Made by a program: the position numbers and the translations under genes. Of a DNA stretch of 64,000 nt, positions 60,640-64,000 are shown one piece after another. This stretch comes from Sphingobacterium sp. (GTDB lineage: Bacteria; Bacteroidota; Bacteroidia; Sphingobacteriales; Sphingobacteriaceae), in contig JAIRVH010000123.1 in assembly GCA_031253985.1 (NCBI GenBank), positions 92,444 to 156,443 of the forward strand. Direction: 5' to 3'. The number at the start of each line of letters is the position of its first letter. Within the stretch, counting starts at the first letter, position 1. The notes below the pieces were generated by a model. It saw nothing but the letters and a program-made list of their open reading frames with translations. It did no database searches and had not been told where the DNA came from.

Positions 60640-63600
60640 CTAATTGAAGATATAACGAATTCCCACTTGTGCAGACCATCTTGAATAGATGTCTTGCACA
60701 TAATAAGGTACATTGTTATTTATATTTGATAATCTGTAGGTAGGTTTTTTAGTTGTTCCCTCATAACCAGCAAATGTCACAGGTATAAAACTATTATCCC
60801 AGAAACTACCTGCTCCAGTATATTGTTTGCCCCAATCTCCATTTAGCAAATTGCCAACGTTCATGATATCCACCGAAAGCTGAAGTTTATTTTTTGTATT
60901 TCCAATATTAGTAAACAAATCCTGAACAATTTTCAAATCGAACTTATGAGAAAATGGTGATCTAGCCCCATTTCTTTCCGCATATTGTCCTCTTCTAGAT
61001 TTCAAATAATCATTTGATTCAATAAATCCATTCAAAGCTTCCCATTGTTGTTGAGGTGTCTGATCGCCATTTTGTACAAAGGTAATTTCAGACTGATCCC
61101 TAGGGATATACATCAAGTTAAATTGATTACTAGATGACGTTGCATAGCCAGTTAGGTTACCTCCAGCTAAATAGGAGAATCTAGCTCCAGATTGTCCAGT
61201 GTATACAAGAGAAACAGAAGTTCCTAAATGTTTTAAATATTCTTTCGAGAATGATAAAAATCCGATTACACGACTTCCAGTACTAAATGGATTGTGAGCA
61301 AGAGTTACATTGTTTGAACCATTTACAGACGCTACTCTATACCAATTGGATTGATTTTGAGACGATGTACCAGAAATCAAATCTTTAGCAGCAGTGTACG
61401 TATAGGCAACAGATGCATCTAAACCAAACAGAAAGCTTTTTGATAATGAAGCTGTGGTTGACCAAGAGTAACCTTTGTTAACATTATTAACGTAAATAAC
61501 CTCTGTATAATTATCGAGAACTCGGCGGTTATTGTTATTTGCATCATAAACTAATCGATTATCTGCCCCCTCTAACGTACCAATTGGCCTCTCGAGATTT
61601 ATATCTCTAAAGTTAAATGCACTTAAGTTTTTAGAATAAATAAATTCTAAAGTTCCTTTAACACCATATGGTAATACTTGATCCACTCCACCGGAGAAAC
61701 GTGCAATTTGAGGCAATTTCAGATTCTTGTCAAGTACTGTAATATTTCCAGATGGTGTAACTGCACCCGAATACTTTGGCAAGTTGTTAACATCACTTAT
61801 AAACGGCACATTTGCATCAGTACCATTACCGAGACTATTACCGCCAAGTAATGCGCCACTTTGAGTAAATGCACCGGCTGCCCAAACAAATGGAACCCTA
61901 GATGTAAATATTCCCATTCCTCCCCTTACGACAGTCGAACGATCTCTATTTACATCCCAATTGAAACCTATTCGTGGCGAAAACATCACAGGTGCGCTTG
62001 GCATACGATTGGTTTGCACATTATACTGTTTTGCTAATATTGAATTATTAAAATCAGTATTTTCCATCGGTTTATCCAAATAAATTGGAATATCCACACG
62101 GACACCAGCAGTTATTTTTAAATTATCCTGCATTTGAAACTCATCTTGAGCATAAAAACCTAACTGAACAGCATCAAATTTGGCTCCTTGGCGAGGATCA
62201 TCTGTATTGCTATAGCTATAGTTCATGCTATTTGCCAAACCTCTCTCAAAGTTCTCAATTGCTGTATAGGCTTTTCCTGTAGCAGGGTTAATATCTCCAG
62301 CTTTAGAATCACTAAAAACAAAGGCACCATTTGAATTTTGTGTATATGCATTATACATTTTATAAAATTCATTATGCGTACCGAAAGTTAATGTATGCAG
62401 TCCTTTATACCAAGTCAAGTTATTGGATAAAGTATAAACATCCTGGTCCAATTGATTGATATTACTATAAGGATCTACACCTAAATAGTATGTACCTGTC
62501 ACGGTTGTTAATTTTCCATTAACCTCCAATTGTCTTGGTACATTTATTCTCACGTTTGGAAATAACTGCCCTTTGTAGCTCCTAGCATCCCTCACTCTAG
62601 AATAACCGGCAATAAAGCTATTGGCTAATGAATTGTTAATACGGCTACTTAACTCCAACGTCAAAGTATTTGACTTAAAATCTTTTAAGATAGCACCATT
62701 ACCAAAAGTTAATGAAGATTGTGTACGCGTATTACCCATATCGACACCATCTACATAATTGTATCTCAACGAAAGTTTGTTCTTTTCATTAATATTCCAA
62801 TCCAAGCGTGTCATCACTTTATTGGATGTGTTTTCATCTGCAAGATCAGTGTAAGAACCTGCATCATATTTATATTTATTTAATGCTATATCATAAATAC
62901 GTTGAGCATCAGCTTCTAATAAATTTGAGCTTGAAGAACCTACGGGATAATTTTCTGGCGTATTATTTTTTGTATGTTCGTAATTTACAAAGAAAAACAA
63001 CTTATCTTTAACAATAGGTCCTCCTAAACGTACGCCGTATGTTTTTTCTGAAAAGTTTGCCAATTTAGTTCTTTCCTCACCATCTTTAACCAAAGATTTT
63101 GGGGTTTTACCAGTAAAATCCTGATTTCTAAAATAATGATAAACTGATCCCTGAAATTGATTTGTACCTGATTTTGTTACTGCTGAAATACCGCCTCCTG
63201 CAAAGCCACTGGAGCGCACATCAAACGGTGCCACTTGAACAGACATCTGCTCGATCGCATCCAAAGATATTGGATTTGTACCACTACCACCACCATTTAA
63301 ACCATTTGCATTAAGACCAAATACATCATTGGTAACAGCTCCGTCAATAGTAAATTGATTGAATCTATTGTTCATACCGCCGATGGAGACAGACTGCCCT
63401 TTCACATCGGCTTGTGGTGTCAAACGAGTAAAATCTTCAATTGAACGAGAAACAGTAGGTAAATTTTCCATCTGCTTTCTTGAAATCGAAGTTTCAGCAC
63501 CAGTCTTTAAATTTTTAGATCCGCCTGTTCTAGTTACAGTGACCTCATCCAATACAGTCTCATTACTGCCAAAAGTACTATTTAGAACATAAGGCTGACC

Positions 63601-63891
63601 TAATTGTATATAAACATCATTATAAACAATTGGATTTTGTCCGACATAAGTTACCTCTATTCTGTAAGGTCCACCAACACGCATCGCTGGTAGGTTAAAG
63701 CGACCGGCTGAATTTGAAGAACCTGAGTAAACTGTTCCCGATGGGACGTGTGTAGCTTTGATAGTTGCACCCGAAGTTACACTGCCGTTTGCCTCTTTTA
63801 CAATACCTGTAACGCTACTTGTCGTAACCTGAGCTTGTACAGCACCATAACTAGCCATAACAAGAGCGAAAAAGAGTAAAGATCTTTTCAT
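60640..63891 (-). CDS. Oar-like TonB-dependent outer-membrane receptor
   Basis: A 1083-aa outer-membrane protein with a signal peptide ending GAVQAQ. A carboxypeptidase-regulatory-like domain (VTGIVKEANGSVTSGATIKA), the TonB-box region LDEVTVTRTGG and the plug with RSIEDFTRLTPQADVKGQSVSIGGMNNR are followed by SSGFAGGGISAVTKSGTNQFQG, the Oar signature. The barrel ends VGIRYIFN. Oar of Myxococcus is needed for export of the PopC protease, so a link to the adjacent M57 protease is conceivable (inference). No SusD partner is present. The gene has a good promoter at 63920-63949. Confidence 0.88.
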   Translation of the reverse strand: MKRSLLFFALVMASYGAVQAQVTTSSVTGIVKEANGSVTSGATIKATHVPSGTVYSGSSNSAGRFNLPAMRVGGPYRIEVTYVGQNPIVYNDVYIQLGQPYVLNSTFGSNETVLDEVTVTRTGGSKNLKTGAETSISRKQMENLPTVSRSIEDFTRLTPQADVKGQSVSIGGMNNRFNQFTIDGAVTNDVFGLNANGLNGGGSGTNPISLDAIEQMSVQVAPFDVRSSGFAGGGISAVTKSGTNQFQGSVYHYFRNQDFTGKTPKSLVKDGEERTKLANFSEKTYGVRLGGPIVKDKLFFFVNYEHTKNNTPENYPVGSSSSNLLEADAQRIYDIALNKYKYDAGSYTDLADENTSNKVMTRLDWNINEKNKLSLRYNYVDGVDMGNTRTQSSLTFGNGAILKDFKSNTLTLELSSRINNSLANSFIAGYSRVRDARSYKGQLFPNVRINVPRQLEVNGKLTTVTGTYYLGVDPYSNINQLDQDVYTLSNNLTWYKGLHTLTFGTHNEFYKMYNAYTQNSNGAFVFSDSKAGDINPATGKAYTAIENFERGLANSMNYSYSNTDDPRQGAKFDAVQLGFYAQDEFQMQDNLKITAGVRVDIPIYLDKPMENTDFNNSILAKQYNVQTNRMPSAPVMFSPRIGFNWDVNRDRSTVVRGGMGIFTSRVPFVWAAGAFTQSGALLGGNSLGNGTDANVPFISDVNNLPKYSGAVTPSGNITVLDKNLKLPQIARFSGGVDQVLPYGVKGTLEFIYSKNLSAFNFRDINLERPIGTLEGADNRLVYDANNNNRRVLDNYTEVIYVNNVNKGYSWSTTASLSKSFLFGLDASVAYTYTAAKDLISGTSSQNQSNWYRVASVNGSNNVTLAHNPFSTGSRVIGFLSFSKEYLKHLGTSVSLVYTGQSGARFSYLAGGNLTGYATSSSNQFNLMYIPRDQSEITFVQNGDQTPQQQWEALNGFIESNDYLKSRRGQYAERNGARSPFSHKFDLKIVQDLFTNIGNTKNKLQLSVDIMNVGNLLNGDWGKQYTGAGSFWDNSFIPVTFAGYEGTTKKPTYRLSNINNNVPYYVQDIYSRWSAQVGIRYIFN

Positions 63892-63919
63892 ATAATGTGA
63901 TTTGTTAAAAAATGTTAAG

Positions 63920-63949
63920 CAAAATTACTAAGAGATTTCAAATTACAAA
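63920..63949 (-). promoter_or_regulatory. Bacteroidota promoter for the Oar-like gene
   Basis: On the minus strand TTTG (63946-63949) is followed after 18 bp by TAATTTTG (63920-63927), matching the -33/-7 consensus TTTG-N(18-21)-TAnnTTTG. The box lies 28 bp before the ATG at 63891. Confidence 0.65.
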
Positions 63950-64000
63950 GGACTTAATATAAACTTAACACACTAAACCACACATACTTCATGAAATACA

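Noticed and set aside
1..64000. tRNA, rRNA, prophage or integrase genes
   Set aside because: None was recognised on either strand by reading; the call is by eye, so a tRNAscan-type search could still correct it.

Overview
The window looks like a chromosome segment of a Bacteroidota species, most likely Sphingobacterium or a close Sphingobacteriaceae relative. The support is three SusC/SusD pairs, an Oar-like TonB receptor, Bacteroidota -7 promoter boxes (TAnnTTTG), lipoprotein signals with a short polar tail after Cys, and moderate GC. The genus is inferred from style, not from a marker gene.

Layout. (1) 1-5616: a truncated DinB-like gene, then two OmpR-type response regulator/histidine kinase pairs with a PAP2 phosphatase between them. 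(2) 5685-11379: a heavy-metal RND tripartite efflux operon (adaptor, CzcA/CusA-type pump, TolC-like channel). (3) 11376-15333, minus strand: a second tripartite efflux operon (TolC-like, HlyD/EmrA-like, MFS). (4) 15571-17022: a DUF3050 haem-oxygenase-like protein and a small conserved-looking protein with a long leader. (5) 17072-40759, minus strand: a large polysaccharide-utilisation region with two SusCD pairs, two surface-glycan-binding-type lipoproteins, two clan GH-D alpha-galactosidase-like enzymes, a GH95 enzyme, a sialate O-acetylesterase-type esterase, an SSS symporter and a GntR regulator with a sugar-sensing-type C-terminus. It suits an O-acetylated glycan bearing alpha-galactose and L-fucose or L-galactose. 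(6) 41026-42932: a small unknown protein and a DKNYY-repeat protein. (7) 42934-47700: the unusual locus described below. (8) 48076-58570, minus strand: a second PUL (GH105, GH31, SusCD, FAS1-like lipoprotein, PL6 lyase), fitting a uronic-acid-containing polymer. (9) 58734-63891: an M57 HEIGH metalloprotease, the decayed 3' end of an Oar-like gene, and an intact Oar-like TonB receptor.

The exciting locus is 42934-47700. On the minus strand lie an ECF-like sigma factor (270 aa, 44045-44857) and, 16 nt downstream, a Cas12f/TnpB-family protein (364 aa, 42934-44028). The latter has lost the RuvC-I and RuvC-II acidic residues and ends before RuvC-III and the zinc finger. Upstream is a degenerate CRISPR-like array of 21 repeats of about 36 nt with about 18 usable 24-31 nt spacers. 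It is divided into three blocks, each headed by a copy of a structured tracrRNA-like element. There is no cas1, cas2 or active nuclease. This matches the recently described principle of nuclease-dead Cas12f plus sigma-E driving RNA-guided transcription in Bacteroidota. Here the guide cassette is unusually large, with three tandem tracr units. A divergent XRE regulator at 47200 has TTTGCGCAAA-type palindromes both before its own gene and before the first tracr unit, so it probably controls the system. Base-pair-preserving G-U changes in the tracr stems show that the RNA is read from the minus strand, the same direction as the sigma and dCas12f genes.

Limits: homology calls are by eye. No guide target was found by reading the intergenic regions of this window.
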